The position numbers and the translations under genes were made by a program. The notes beneath the pieces are model-generated. The model made no database searches and was not told the DNA's origin. It worked only from the letters and a program-made list of their open reading frames with translations. DNA of 64,000 nucleotides from Entomomonas sp945283395 (GTDB lineage: Bacteria > Pseudomonadota > Gammaproteobacteria > Pseudomonadales > Pseudomonadaceae): positions 1 to 64,000 of the forward strand of contig CAMLLC010000011.1 in NCBI GenBank assembly GCA_946480835.1, written 5' to 3'. This document shows, piece after piece, positions 17,486 through 25,737 of this stretch. The stretch's first letter is position 1. Every line of letters begins with the position of its first letter.

Positions 17486-18559
17486 ATGAAAGAGTTACCT
17501 ATTGAAGATTTGAATGTTGTATCTAACAATCCATTAATTACCCCTGAACAGTTGAAAAAACAACTACCATTAACAACAATTGCTCAAAAAACTGTGGTGG
17601 AAGGACGCCAAGTGGTACGTGACATTCTAGATCATAAAGATCACCGTTTGTTCATTGTGATAGGCCCTTGCTCCATTCATGATTTAAAAGCCGCTAAAGA
17701 ATATGCTGAACGTTTAAAAAAACTCGCTTCAGAGGTGAAAGACTCACTATATCTTATTATGCGCGTCTATTTTGAAAAGCCTCGTACTACAGTAGGCTGG
17801 AAAGGCTTAATTAATGACCCTTATCTAGATGATACGTTTAAAATTGAAGATGGATTACGTATTGGTCGTAAACTATTACTAGATTTAGCTGAAATGGGTA
17901 TTCCCACTGCTACCGAAGCATTAGACCCTATTTCTCCACAATATTTACAAGATCTTATCAGTTGGTCCGCTGTAGGTGCTCGTACCACTGAATCACAAAC
18001 CCATAGAGAAATGGCGTCAGGATTATCTTCAGCAGTAGGTTTTAAAAATGGAACTGATGGTGGCTTAACCGTAGCAATCAATGCGTTACAGTCAGTCTCT
18101 AATCCACACCGTTTCTTAGGTATAGATCAACATGGCGCTGTATCTATTGTCACTACCAAAGGTAATACTTACGGCCATGTGGTGTTACGCGGAGGTAATG
18201 GTCGCCCTAATTACGATTCGGTAAATGTATCTTTATGTGAGCAAGAATTAGCAAAAGCTAAAATACCTTCTAATATTATGATAGATTGTAGCCACGCTAA
18301 CTCTAATAAAGACCCAGCGTTACAACCGTTAGTAATGGAAAATGTGACAACCCAAATAGTTGAAGGTAATAAATCTATTGTTTCGCTAATGATTGAAAGT
18401 AACTTGTATTGGGGTAATCAACCGATTCCTAAAGATTTAACTCAATTAAAGTATGGTGTATCTGTGACAGATGCCTGTATTGACTGGGAAACAACAGAAA
18501 AATCTATAAAAGCTATTCACCTTAGATTAAAAGATATTTTACCTAAGCGTAATAAATAA
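17486..18559 (+). CDS. aroF: 3-deoxy-7-phosphoheptulonate (DAHP) synthase, AroF-like
   Basis: First step of the shikimate pathway: phosphoenolpyruvate plus erythrose 4-phosphate gives DAHP. Type I enzyme with FVIGPCSIHD, RVYFEKPRTTVGWKGLINDP, GARTTESQTHREMASGLS and DCSHANSNKD. The N-terminus (LITPEQLKKQLPL) and the ALDPISPQYL block resemble the tyrosine-sensitive E. coli AroF more than AroG, but effector specificity is an inference. I use ATG 17486 with GACGAG 7 bases upstream (357 residues); the in-frame TTG 17471 has no ribosome site. Confidence 0.93.
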   Translation: MKELPIEDLNVVSNNPLITPEQLKKQLPLTTIAQKTVVEGRQVVRDILDHKDHRLFIVIGPCSIHDLKAAKEYAERLKKLASEVKDSLYLIMRVYFEKPRTTVGWKGLINDPYLDDTFKIEDGLRIGRKLLLDLAEMGIPTATEALDPISPQYLQDLISWSAVGARTTESQTHREMASGLSSAVGFKNGTDGGLTVAINALQSVSNPHRFLGIDQHGAVSIVTTKGNTYGHVVLRGGNGRPNYDSVNVSLCEQELAKAKIPSNIMIDCSHANSNKDPALQPLVMENVTTQIVEGNKSIVSLMIESNLYWGNQPIPKDLTQLKYGVSVTDACIDWETTEKSIKAIHLRLKDILPKRNK

Positions 18560-18563
18560 CTAA

Positions 18564-18586
18564 CCAGAGGCTATATTAGCCTCTGG
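18564..18586. terminator. Terminator between aroF and the GNAT gene
   Basis: Inverted repeat CCAGAGGCT / AGCCTCTGG with a 5-base loop, 5 bp after the aroF stop, between convergent genes. It lacks a strong U run but is stable and symmetric, so it may serve both directions. Confidence 0.6.
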
Positions 18587-18602
18587 CTTAGCCAAAATTG
18601 AT

Positions 18603-18878
18603 CTATGTTGATCTACCCATTTTTTTCATATAACTTTGCATATAAGAGCAAGTAGCTATCACTTTAAGATGCTGTTGATCGGCAAACGCTAATAAAGCTT
18701 GGGCTAATTGCGCAGCTACTCCTTTCCCCCTAAACTCATCGGGCACGTAGGTTCTATAAACCTCTATAGCCCCATCTCCTACCTTAGCATAAGCTAGATG
18801 AGCACAATGATTTCCTATATTGATTTTAAAGTAGTGCTGATCTTGATCATGTGTAATACGGTTTTCTTCATCTACCAT
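18603..18878 (-). CDS. Small GNAT-family N-acetyltransferase (YjdJ-like)
   Basis: 91-residue protein with the acetyl-CoA loop FRGKGVAAQL after a beta strand EVYRTYVPDE, the layout of the minimal GNAT proteins of COG2388. The frame is open further upstream, but ATG 18878 has AGGAG 5 bases before it, while the extra upstream residues are hydrophobic and unlike the family. Substrate unknown. Convergent with aroF. Confidence 0.8.
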   Translation of the reverse strand: MVDEENRITHDQDQHYFKINIGNHCAHLAYAKVGDGAIEVYRTYVPDEFRGKGVAAQLAQALLAFADQQHLKVIATCSYMQSYMKKMGRST

Positions 18879-19007
18879 TGCAACTCCTATAGGCAAACAA
18901 GCCACCCCAATAGCATAATTATGTTTGAATTTGAGCAAAAACATAATAAAAAATAGATTAAGTTGAGAAATACCTCCCATTTCAACACTAAACTTTTGCT
19001 AACTTCA

Positions 19008-19589
19008 TTAAATAGTTATAGTTGCTCCTAATAATTTTACAAATTTAGCTAGCCACTCAGGATGAGCGGGCCAAGCAGGAGCAGTTACTAAATTAACATC
19101 AATGATTGCCTTATCAACTTCAATTTCCTGATAAATACCACCTGCCAGCTCTACCTCAGGCTGACAAGCAGCATAAGCACTACACTTTTTATTAGTTAAA
19201 ACCCCCGCCGCTGATAATAATTGCGGACCATGGCAAATAGCTGCTATAGGCTTATTAGCTTGCGCAAAATCCCTAACGAGTTGGATAACCTGTTTATTCA
19301 ATCGCAAATATTCAGGGGCACGTCCTCCCGGAATAACTAGACCAATATAATCAGCAATAGTTGCTTTAGTAAAATCATAGTTTAAGACAAAATAATGGCC
19401 TGGCTTTTCACTATAAGTTTGTTCGCCCTCAAAATCATGGATAGCGGTTCTAACTTTGTCGCCTGCCTGTTTATCTGGGCAAACAGCATGAACTTCATAA
19501 CCTAACATAGTTAATGCTTGAAAAGGCACCATCACCTCGTAATCTTCTACATAATCACCTATTATCATTAATAACTTTTTATTTGCCAT
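19008..19589 (-). CDS. DJ-1/PfpI family protein
   Basis: 193 residues with the family's nucleophile elbow AICHGPQLL and the preceding glutamate-containing strand (VIPGGRAPEYL). Members act as glyoxalase/deglycase-like or protease-like stress proteins; the exact reaction cannot be read here. GAGGGTG precedes the ATG. It stands alone, transcribed away from the small exported protein at 19793. Confidence 0.88.
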   Translation of the reverse strand: MANKKLLMIIGDYVEDYEVMVPFQALTMLGYEVHAVCPDKQAGDKVRTAIHDFEGEQTYSEKPGHYFVLNYDFTKATIADYIGLVIPGGRAPEYLRLNKQVIQLVRDFAQANKPIAAICHGPQLLSAAGVLTNKKCSAYAACQPEVELAGGIYQEIEVDKAIIDVNLVTAPAWPAHPEWLAKFVKLLGATITI

Positions 19590-19792
19590 AAGCTACACCC
19601 TCTTAATTCCTATAATTAGTGTTTAATGATTTAAAAATACAGTTAACTAACAACACATTAGCTAACATGAACACAAGTTTAACAATCCGCTTTAGAATTT
19701 AGAGGATTGTCATAAAGAATGCTATGATAAAGTTACTAATTTCTTTAATAAATAACAACTAAGATGATTGTCTTAATTTAAGGAAATAATCG

Positions 19793-20152
19793 ATGTATTA
19801 CAAGCTGTTTTTATTATCCATTTTAACTAGTCTGTTAATGACTCCTCTTGGTTTTGCTGAAAATAATTGCACTAAAGAAGCCTTAGAACAAGCTAATAAC
19901 CAATATTTACAAGAAATAGCTAGTTATACAAGTAAATTTGCTAATCAGCAAAACTATCATGCGGTTGCTGAGTTAAACAACATTAAACCTTCGGTAGCCT
20001 TCAAAGTTAAACATGCCCAAGAAATAAAAAAATTTAATCTTACTAATTATCAACCTAGCCAAAAATTTTGTGATGATCTATATGCTAACTTGGTAGATCT
20101 TAATAATCAGCTTACTGAAATTATCCATAAATACTCGCCAGACCCCGACTAA
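19793..20152 (+). CDS. Small exported protein of unknown function
   Basis: 119 residues with an N-terminal signal peptide (MYYKLFLLSILTSLLM, cleavage near GFA-EN) and a helical, lysine/asparagine-rich mature part with two cysteines (NNC near the mature start and KFCDDL) that may form a disulfide. AAGGAAATAATCG precedes the ATG. No domain recognised; its neighbours give no functional hint. Confidence 0.75.
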   Translation: MYYKLFLLSILTSLLMTPLGFAENNCTKEALEQANNQYLQEIASYTSKFANQQNYHAVAELNNIKPSVAFKVKHAQEIKKFNLTNYQPSQKFCDDLYANLVDLNNQLTEIIHKYSPDPD

Positions 20153-20308
20153 TTCATATTAATGATATGGTTAGATGATTGCTGTATAAACTAATCTTAA
20201 ACTTTAAATAACTCTTATTACTTATTAGTAGATAACCAAAGCCGAACAAGGAACTATCTCTATTATGTTATTTCTAAAAAATACTATTACAACTGTAAGG
20301 AGTTTCAA

Positions 20309-21262
20309 ATGCAACAGGTTGCTTTAGGTAAAACACCTTTGAGAATTGTTCCTTTAGTCTTTGGTGGCAATGTCTTTGGTTGGTCGGTTGATGAACAACA
20401 ATCTTTTAAGCTATTAGATGTATTTGTTGATGCAGGTCTTAACATGATAGATACTGCTGATTGTTATTCAATTTGGGCAGATGGCCACCAAGGAGGAGAA
20501 TCAGAAACTATTTTAGGCAAATGGTTCAAACAATCAGGGAAAAGAAACAAAGTCATTTTAGCCACTAAAGTAGGTATGAAAATGGCTGACGGTAGTCAAG
20601 GGCTATCAGCAGCACATATTACTAAATCGGTAGAAAACTCATTAAAGCGCTTGCAAACCGATGTTATAGACCTCTATCAAGCCCATATAGATGACCCAAA
20701 TACAAGCTTTGAAGAAACCTTTAGCGCTTTTGATAAACTCATTAAGGCAGGCAAAGTGCGCTTCATTGGTGCCTCTAATTACTCAGCAGATCGTTTAGAA
20801 GCGGCTATTACTGCTATTCAGAAACTAAATTTAGCCGTTTTTCAAACACTACAGCCAGAGTATAATCTGTATGATAGGCAAGGGTATGAAACAAAATTAC
20901 AAGCTACTGTTAAAAAATTAGGGCTAGGGGTAATTACTTATTACTCTCTTGCTAGTGGTTTTCTTTCAGGCAAATATAAAACAACAGCTGACTTACAAAA
21001 AAGCGCTGCTCGTAGCCCTAAAGTTAAAGAATATTTAAATGACCGAGGTTTAAAAATTTTAGCTACTCTCAACCAAGTAGCAAGTGACTATAACGCAACA
21101 CCTGCCCAAGTTGCCTTAGCATGGCTTAGAGCCAATCCTACAGTAACAGCTCCCATTGTTAGTAGCACTACTGTTGAGCAACTAACACAATTAATTAAAG
21201 GACTCACATTAACCCTAACTCAAGATACTTTAGCTGCCTTGAACCAAGCGAGTAGCTATTAA
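20309..21262 (+). CDS. Aldo/keto reductase
   Basis: 317-residue (beta/alpha)8 NADPH-dependent oxidoreductase. Catalytic residues D48 and Y53 (NMIDTADCYS), the lysine in LATKVG and the histidine in YQAHIDD are present, with the cofactor segment near IVSSTTVEQL. It resembles the YajO/Tas-like branch with single-gene operons. TAAGGAG precedes the ATG. Substrate not predictable. Confidence 0.92.
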   Translation: MQQVALGKTPLRIVPLVFGGNVFGWSVDEQQSFKLLDVFVDAGLNMIDTADCYSIWADGHQGGESETILGKWFKQSGKRNKVILATKVGMKMADGSQGLSAAHITKSVENSLKRLQTDVIDLYQAHIDDPNTSFEETFSAFDKLIKAGKVRFIGASNYSADRLEAAITAIQKLNLAVFQTLQPEYNLYDRQGYETKLQATVKKLGLGVITYYSLASGFLSGKYKTTADLQKSAARSPKVKEYLNDRGLKILATLNQVASDYNATPAQVALAWLRANPTVTAPIVSSTTVEQLTQLIKGLTLTLTQDTLAALNQASSY

Positions 21263-21275
21263 TTTAGCCAACTAG

Positions 21276-21302
21276 TTAGCTCAAGTTAATGGCTTGAGCT
21301 AA
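21276..21302 (+). terminator. Terminator after the aldo/keto reductase
   Basis: 10-bp inverted repeat TTAGCTCAAG / CTTGAGCTAA with a 7-base loop, 13 bp after the stop, followed by TTTATTAG. Confidence 0.7.
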
Positions 21303-21384
21303 TTTATTAGCAAGCTTGCTTTACTTTCTCTCCAGACTTAACCACAATAACTACTTAACCAGATACTACCGTTAAGGTTCTACT

Positions 21385-21918
21385 ATGGACAATGTAATAG
21401 TTTCACAAGATAGCTTTGATAATACTCTTGACCCTAGTGATATCATCGCCTCTAATATTAGTTTTCTCAATGTGTTAAGCGAGGAAGGTTTTGAGGGTAA
21501 ATTTTGCCATGAAGCAGAGATCAGCTATTACTTAGACTATTATACTGACCAACTAAAAAAAGGGGGGTTCTCACTCTTTGTTTATAACAGTGGCTGGAAT
21601 GATGAACTCATTGCCCTTATTCAAGAAGGTCTGGCCAATATTCAAGCACCACAACAGTTAGCTTTTTTCAATAAACAAGTTGAATTTATAAATAATTACG
21701 ATGAAGTTAAACTAGCACGTTTTTTAGAAGGAGATTATTACGGCAAAAATCCAACAAGAGAAGCCTTTGACAATAACGACTTTAACAAACTGCCAGAAGA
21801 CCTTACCCTACTCAATGCCAATTGGTTAAGAAGCCTTACCAATTTAAAAGTACTAACTATAGAGCAAATGTTTGAAGCTATCGAGCAACTATTAGGGAGA
21901 GCTATTAGCAGAGAGTAA
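21385..21918 (+). CDS. DMP19/DUF4375-like protein
   Basis: 177 residues. The segment YYLDYYTDQLKKGGFSLF followed by VYNSGWNDEL matches the DMP19 pattern of an aromatic helix, a glycine-rich turn (GGF) and an NS motif. DMP19-type proteins are often proposed DNA mimics, but function is established for few. The protein is acidic (many D/E), which agrees. No operon partner is evident. Confidence 0.65.
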   Translation: MDNVIVSQDSFDNTLDPSDIIASNISFLNVLSEEGFEGKFCHEAEISYYLDYYTDQLKKGGFSLFVYNSGWNDELIALIQEGLANIQAPQQLAFFNKQVEFINNYDEVKLARFLEGDYYGKNPTREAFDNNDFNKLPEDLTLLNANWLRSLTNLKVLTIEQMFEAIEQLLGRAISRE

Positions 21919-22086
21919 CTAGCCAGAAAACCACCTACTACCTCTCATTAATAAAGCATACCCTATGATCTTAGTCATTGGTTAGCAACAGAAGATGGGT
22001 ATCTCACCATTACTGTACTAGGTAACTATTGTTAATTACACTTCTAATAAAGGTCATTTAACTACCAATTACTTCTATTTCATTAG
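21919..22086. other. Gene-free stretch, possible short fragment
   Basis: No intact gene. One plus-strand frame near 21957-22035 reads as an uninterrupted peptide (DLSHWLATEDGYLTITVLGN) ending in a stop but without a start. It may be the tail of a lost gene; I do not recognise it. Confidence 0.3.
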
Positions 22087-22279
22087 TTAACTTTTATTAT
22101 CATAATCAGACCACCACAGTTTACAGACTGAGCTATTTAATGCTTCGGCTACCAACTTCTTAAGTCTTTTATAATCCACTATGCCTCTTTTATTTTTGGC
22201 TTTATCAGCTAATTCTTTAACAGATATACCTTTTTTTTAAAGCCTTAATAATTTCATTGGCTGTCCACTCTTTATTCAT
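22087..22279 (-). pseudogene. Frameshifted Ner/Nlp-like HTH regulator
   Basis: From ATG 22279 the frame reads MNKEWTANEIIKALKK and stops after an A8 run. With one A removed it continues in frame to the stop at 22087, giving ISVKELADKA and later LVAEALNSSVCKLWWSDY, the layout of Mu Ner / Nlp DNA-binding proteins (W at position 5, HTH, then EA(L/I)...W-SRY-like end). The repaired product is about 63 residues. The lesion is in a homopolymer, so slippage, an assembly error or programmed frameshifting are all possible. Confidence 0.6.
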
Positions 22280-22313
22280 TTTGTTATCCCATTAAGAATA
22301 ATCTTATCCTTAA

Positions 22314-22332
22314 CCAAAATATTCTATTTTGG
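22314..22332. promoter_or_regulatory. Palindromic operator candidate between two HTH genes
   Basis: Perfect inverted repeat CCAAAATA-TTC-TATTTTGG in the 110-bp gap between the divergent Ner-like and XRE-like genes. Position and symmetry suit a repressor site of a phage-type switch. Confidence 0.5.
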
Positions 22333-22389
22333 GATATTTTGAAAGATGGGTGACATTCAATTTTAGGATCTTCAGGAATAAAAAACCAA

Positions 22390-22637
22390 ATGAGTTCAAT
22401 CTATTCAAAAGAGTATCAACAAATTATTCACGCATTAAAAACTATCCGCATTAAACAAGGTATCACGCAACAAACACTAGCTAAATCACTAGGTCGGCCA
22501 CAATCATTTATTGCAAAATAGAAAATGGCGAAAGGCGCCTTGATGTTGTTGAATTTATTCGGATAGCACAGCTATTAGCTATCAACCCTAATCACATCCT
22601 GAGCAAAATAATTATAAAGGACAAACCCTTACTCTAA
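22390..22637 (+). pseudogene. Frameshifted XRE-family HTH regulator
   Basis: ATG 22390 opens an XRE helix-turn-helix (LKTIRIKQGITQQTLAKSLG, then RPQSFIAK) that hits a stop at GCAAAATAG. Adding one base restores the invariant continuation KIENGERRLDVVEFIRIAQL to a stop at 22637, about 82 residues in all. So it is one complete regulator gene with a 1-base loss. It is divergent from the Ner-like remnant. Confidence 0.75.
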
Positions 22638-22889
22638 GCTAGCTACTGCCATGGCTAAAAATAATAGCAATAATAAGGGTATTTTGGCTAAACAATAGTT
22701 TATTAGTACCCTGCCAACTTATCATGACTTATTAATATTGGGCTTTAAAAGCTTAGCAGCTTTACCATGAATAGCATTTTTAGTTGGGCAACATTAAATG
22801 CCTTCTCTTAAAAAATTACCACGACCAAACAATGTAACATAGTTAAACTACTTTTAGTGCAACAGCAAACATTATCGCATCAGCTAAAT
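22638..22889. other. Gene-free stretch
   Basis: 252 bp between the broken XRE gene and the glycosyltransferase end. Short plus-strand frames are present, but none has a ribosome site or recognisable motif. Perhaps a leftover of an accessory insertion. Confidence 0.3.
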
Positions 22890-23846
22890 TTAGCGGCGTA
22901 AGCTATAATAGATTTTTTGCCAAAGGGTATCGGCAGGGCGTGGTCTTAAAGGTGCTAGCATAGCTGCTACCGTATCTTTACCTAACTGTTGATAGGTATA
23001 ACGGCTTGCTACTAGCTGTTGGCCTGCATTGGCAATACATTCTGCTCTTGGTGGATCTTTTCTTAATATATTAAGTTTCGTTTGTAAACTAGCTACATCC
23101 TTATACAACACTATATTTTCCATATCCACCAGACCTAAACCTTGATTTTCTTCGGCTCCTTGATCATAAGCAAATAACACACAACCACAAGCCATTGCTT
23201 CAAAATTCTTAATCATATACTCGCCAAATTCCACATCGGCACTCACAAAGAATTTGATTCTATTAAGCGTATTTACATACTCCTCACCTGATTTAGTTTT
23301 TGTAATTGCAAGGTTTTCAACTTTAGCCACCGCTTCCAACATTTCTTTACGTCGACCATAGGCTTCATTTCTAATACTACCCACAAAGCCTAGTTCAATA
23401 TCCCGCGGCTGATGCTTATTAAATAGCAACTTTTCATCATAGCCTTTAGCGACAAATACTGCATCATAACCTTCCTGTTGAAGCTTTTTAGCCAATACAT
23501 AGCTGGATACTAACACTCTCGCCCAAGGTAATTGCCTATAATGATTACTGAACTTACCCTGATATTTTGTCGGTGTATAATTTTGCCACGCATCATGCTC
23601 TAAAATAACCAGATTGGGGACAGTGCGAATAAAGCCTACCTGCTTAATTTCTTTTTTAAATCGCAAGAAAAATAAAATACGATCATACTTAGTAACATCC
23701 ACATGCTCAGCAAAATAACGCTTCAAATTTGCTTGTTCATTGTCAGTTAACCAACGGGTATCACATTCACAATTAGCCTCTATACTTTCGTATAATCTGT
23801 CTAAAATTATCCGTTGCTCTTTCTGCACAAGAAACAAAACTTTCAT
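22890..23846 (-). CDS. Glycosyltransferase, CgeB/GT1-like
   Basis: 318 residues. The C-terminal half has the GT-B nucleotide-sugar signature (EYMIKNFEAMACGCVLFAYD) and the usual tail with a VASRYTYQQLGKDTV helix. It resembles single-gene CgeB-like transferases that modify cell-surface glycans or proteins. ATG 23846 has AAGG 5 bases upstream; a GTG two codons earlier is less likely. No polysaccharide cluster surrounds it, so its target is unknown. Confidence 0.8.
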   Translation of the reverse strand: MKVLFLVQKEQRIILDRLYESIEANCECDTRWLTDNEQANLKRYFAEHVDVTKYDRILFFLRFKKEIKQVGFIRTVPNLVILEHDAWQNYTPTKYQGKFSNHYRQLPWARVLVSSYVLAKKLQQEGYDAVFVAKGYDEKLLFNKHQPRDIELGFVGSIRNEAYGRRKEMLEAVAKVENLAITKTKSGEEYVNTLNRIKFFVSADVEFGEYMIKNFEAMACGCVLFAYDQGAEENQGLGLVDMENIVLYKDVASLQTKLNILRKDPPRAECIANAGQQLVASRYTYQQLGKDTVAAMLAPLRPRPADTLWQKIYYSLRR

Positions 23847-23949
23847 AATCACCTTATTAAAAATCTGCGCTAAAACAACACATCTGATATGATGTGCATT
23901 ATACGTAAAAAACTATTGCTGTAAAAATATACTGACCCGAGAGTTTTCT

Positions 23950-25347
23950 ATGACCAAACACACCAATCAAGCATGGGGCGGTCGTTTCAATGAACCAGTC
24001 GACGCCTTTGTTGCCCGCTTTACAGCCTCTGTGGATTTTGATAAACGCCTTTATAAACATGATATCATGGGCTCAATTGCACACGCTAAAATGCTTAGTC
24101 AAGTAGGTATTTTAACGGCAACAGAATGCGATGCTATCATTAATGGCTTACATCAAATTCAACAAGAAATAGAAGCAGGCCAATTTGAATGGCGAATTGA
24201 TCTTGAAGATGTTCACATGAACATTGAAGCAAAACTCACAGAACGTATAGGGGTAACAGGCAAGAAACTTCATACTGGACGTAGTCGTAATGACCAAGTA
24301 GCTACCGATGTTCGGCTTTGGCTAAGGGACGAAATTGACAATATCTGCGCCGAAATTACTCGTTTCCAACAAGGCATACTAGATTTAGCAAGTAAAGAAG
24401 CAGATACTATTATGCCAGGTTTCACTCATTTACAAACAGCGCAACCGGTGACCTTTGGTCATCATTTAATGGCTTGGTTTGAAATGTTAAATCGTGATTA
24501 TGAACGTTTAATAGATACTCGCAAAAGAGTTAATCGCATGCCATTAGGCAGTGCAGCGCTAGCTGGTACTACTTATCCTATCGACAGACAAATTACTTGC
24601 CAACTATTAGGTTTTGAAGCAGTTTCTGGTAATTCGCTAGATGGCGTATCAGACAGAGATTTTACTATAGAATTTTGCAGTACCGCCAGTCTAATTATGA
24701 TGCACCTATCACGCTTCTCAGAAGAATTAGTCCTATGGACTAGTGCTCAATTTCGTTTTGTGGAATTACCTGACCGTTATTGTACGGGCAGCTCCATCAT
24801 GCCCCAAAAGAAAAATCCCGATGTACCTGAATTGATCAGAGGTAAAACAGGCCGAGTATATGGTAATCTCATTAGCCTACTCACCCTGATGAAGGGGCAG
24901 CCATTAGCTTATAATAAAGATAATCAAGAAGATAAAGAGCCTTTATTTGATGCGGTAGATACCGTATCCGATTCACTGCGCGTGTTTGCTGACATGATTC
25001 CCGCCCTTAAAGCACGCCGCGATGTGATGCGCGAAGCTGCTATCAGCGGCTTCTCAACAGCAACTGATCTAGCTGACTATCTGGTTTTTAAAGGGCTTCC
25101 GTTCCGTGATTGTCACGCAATTGTAGGTCATGCTGTCCGCTATGGCATTGAACATAATAAGTCGTTAACTGATATGTCACTCGCTGAATTAAGGCAATTT
25201 AGTAATAAGATAAATGAAGATGTGTTTGCAGTTTTAACCCTAGAAGGCTCAGTTAATGCCCGTAATCACCTAGGAGGCACCGCCCCAAAACAAGTAAAGC
25301 AAGCCATCGAACAAGCTAAAAAACTTATTGAAGCCCGACACCAATAA
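23950..25347 (+). CDS. argH: Argininosuccinate lyase
   Basis: Last step of arginine synthesis: argininosuccinate to arginine and fumarate. 465 residues, with the superfamily signature GSSIMPQKKNPD near residues 280-291, the TGRSRNDQVATD block and the TAQPVTFGHH histidine segment. The CgeB-like gene is divergent upstream. A near-perfect hairpin follows at 25369. Confidence 0.97.
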   Translation: MTKHTNQAWGGRFNEPVDAFVARFTASVDFDKRLYKHDIMGSIAHAKMLSQVGILTATECDAIINGLHQIQQEIEAGQFEWRIDLEDVHMNIEAKLTERIGVTGKKLHTGRSRNDQVATDVRLWLRDEIDNICAEITRFQQGILDLASKEADTIMPGFTHLQTAQPVTFGHHLMAWFEMLNRDYERLIDTRKRVNRMPLGSAALAGTTYPIDRQITCQLLGFEAVSGNSLDGVSDRDFTIEFCSTASLIMMHLSRFSEELVLWTSAQFRFVELPDRYCTGSSIMPQKKNPDVPELIRGKTGRVYGNLISLLTLMKGQPLAYNKDNQEDKEPLFDAVDTVSDSLRVFADMIPALKARRDVMREAAISGFSTATDLADYLVFKGLPFRDCHAIVGHAVRYGIEHNKSLTDMSLAELRQFSNKINEDVFAVLTLEGSVNARNHLGGTAPKQVKQAIEQAKKLIEARHQ

Positions 25348-25368
25348 CTAGCTATAAATATAGCTAAT

Positions 25369-25396
25369 AGCGTCTTAATTTTAAAATTAAGGCGCT
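25369..25396 (+). terminator. Terminator-like hairpin after argH
   Basis: A 28-bp near-palindrome, AGCG-T-CTTAATTTT paired to AAAATTAAG-G-CGCT, whose single mismatch is a U-G wobble in RNA. It lies 22 bp after the argH stop. The downstream sequence is not U-rich, so termination strength is uncertain. Confidence 0.55.
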
Positions 25397-25646
25397 CCAT
25401 TACTAATCAATTAATCAAGTAACATAAAACGTTAACTTATATAAATTGATAATCCTAATTATTATTGGAACATTACAATTTATTTCAATCAAAAATAATC
25501 AGAACCCTTTGCTAATATACAATGCATTGATTTTTATTATTAATAGCCACTTAGAAAAGCCTAACTTGGATTGGACGGTTAAACAACATTAGGGTAAACT
25601 ATTATCCCGTCTTTAATTCAAAGCAATTTAAGTTAAAGTAACTTAT

Positions 25647-25683
25647 AAATCTATGCGAGTTATTAAAATAACATAGATTTTTT
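25647..25683 (+). terminator. Terminator/attenuator hairpin in the pyrG leader
   Basis: AAATCTATG (25647-25655) pairs with CATAGATTT (25672-25680); the inner bases can extend the stem (GTTAT/ATAAC). It runs into six T residues at 25678-25683, 54 bp before the pyrG ATG. This is the form of an intrinsic terminator, but it lies about 250 bp beyond a separate argH hairpin, so it may act as an attenuator of pyrG. Confidence 0.55.
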
Positions 25684-25737
25684 GCTTATTGCTACTTTAT
25701 GACAACTACTTTGTCATTACAAATGCTAGGAACTCTC

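Noticed and set aside
18879..18980. Longer N-terminus of the GNAT protein
   Set aside because: Hydrophobic, not family-like, and the strong AGGAG site points to ATG 18878.
25699..25737. Upstream ATG of pyrG
   Set aside because: Adds 13 residues unlike any CTP synthase; AGGA lies before ATG 25738.
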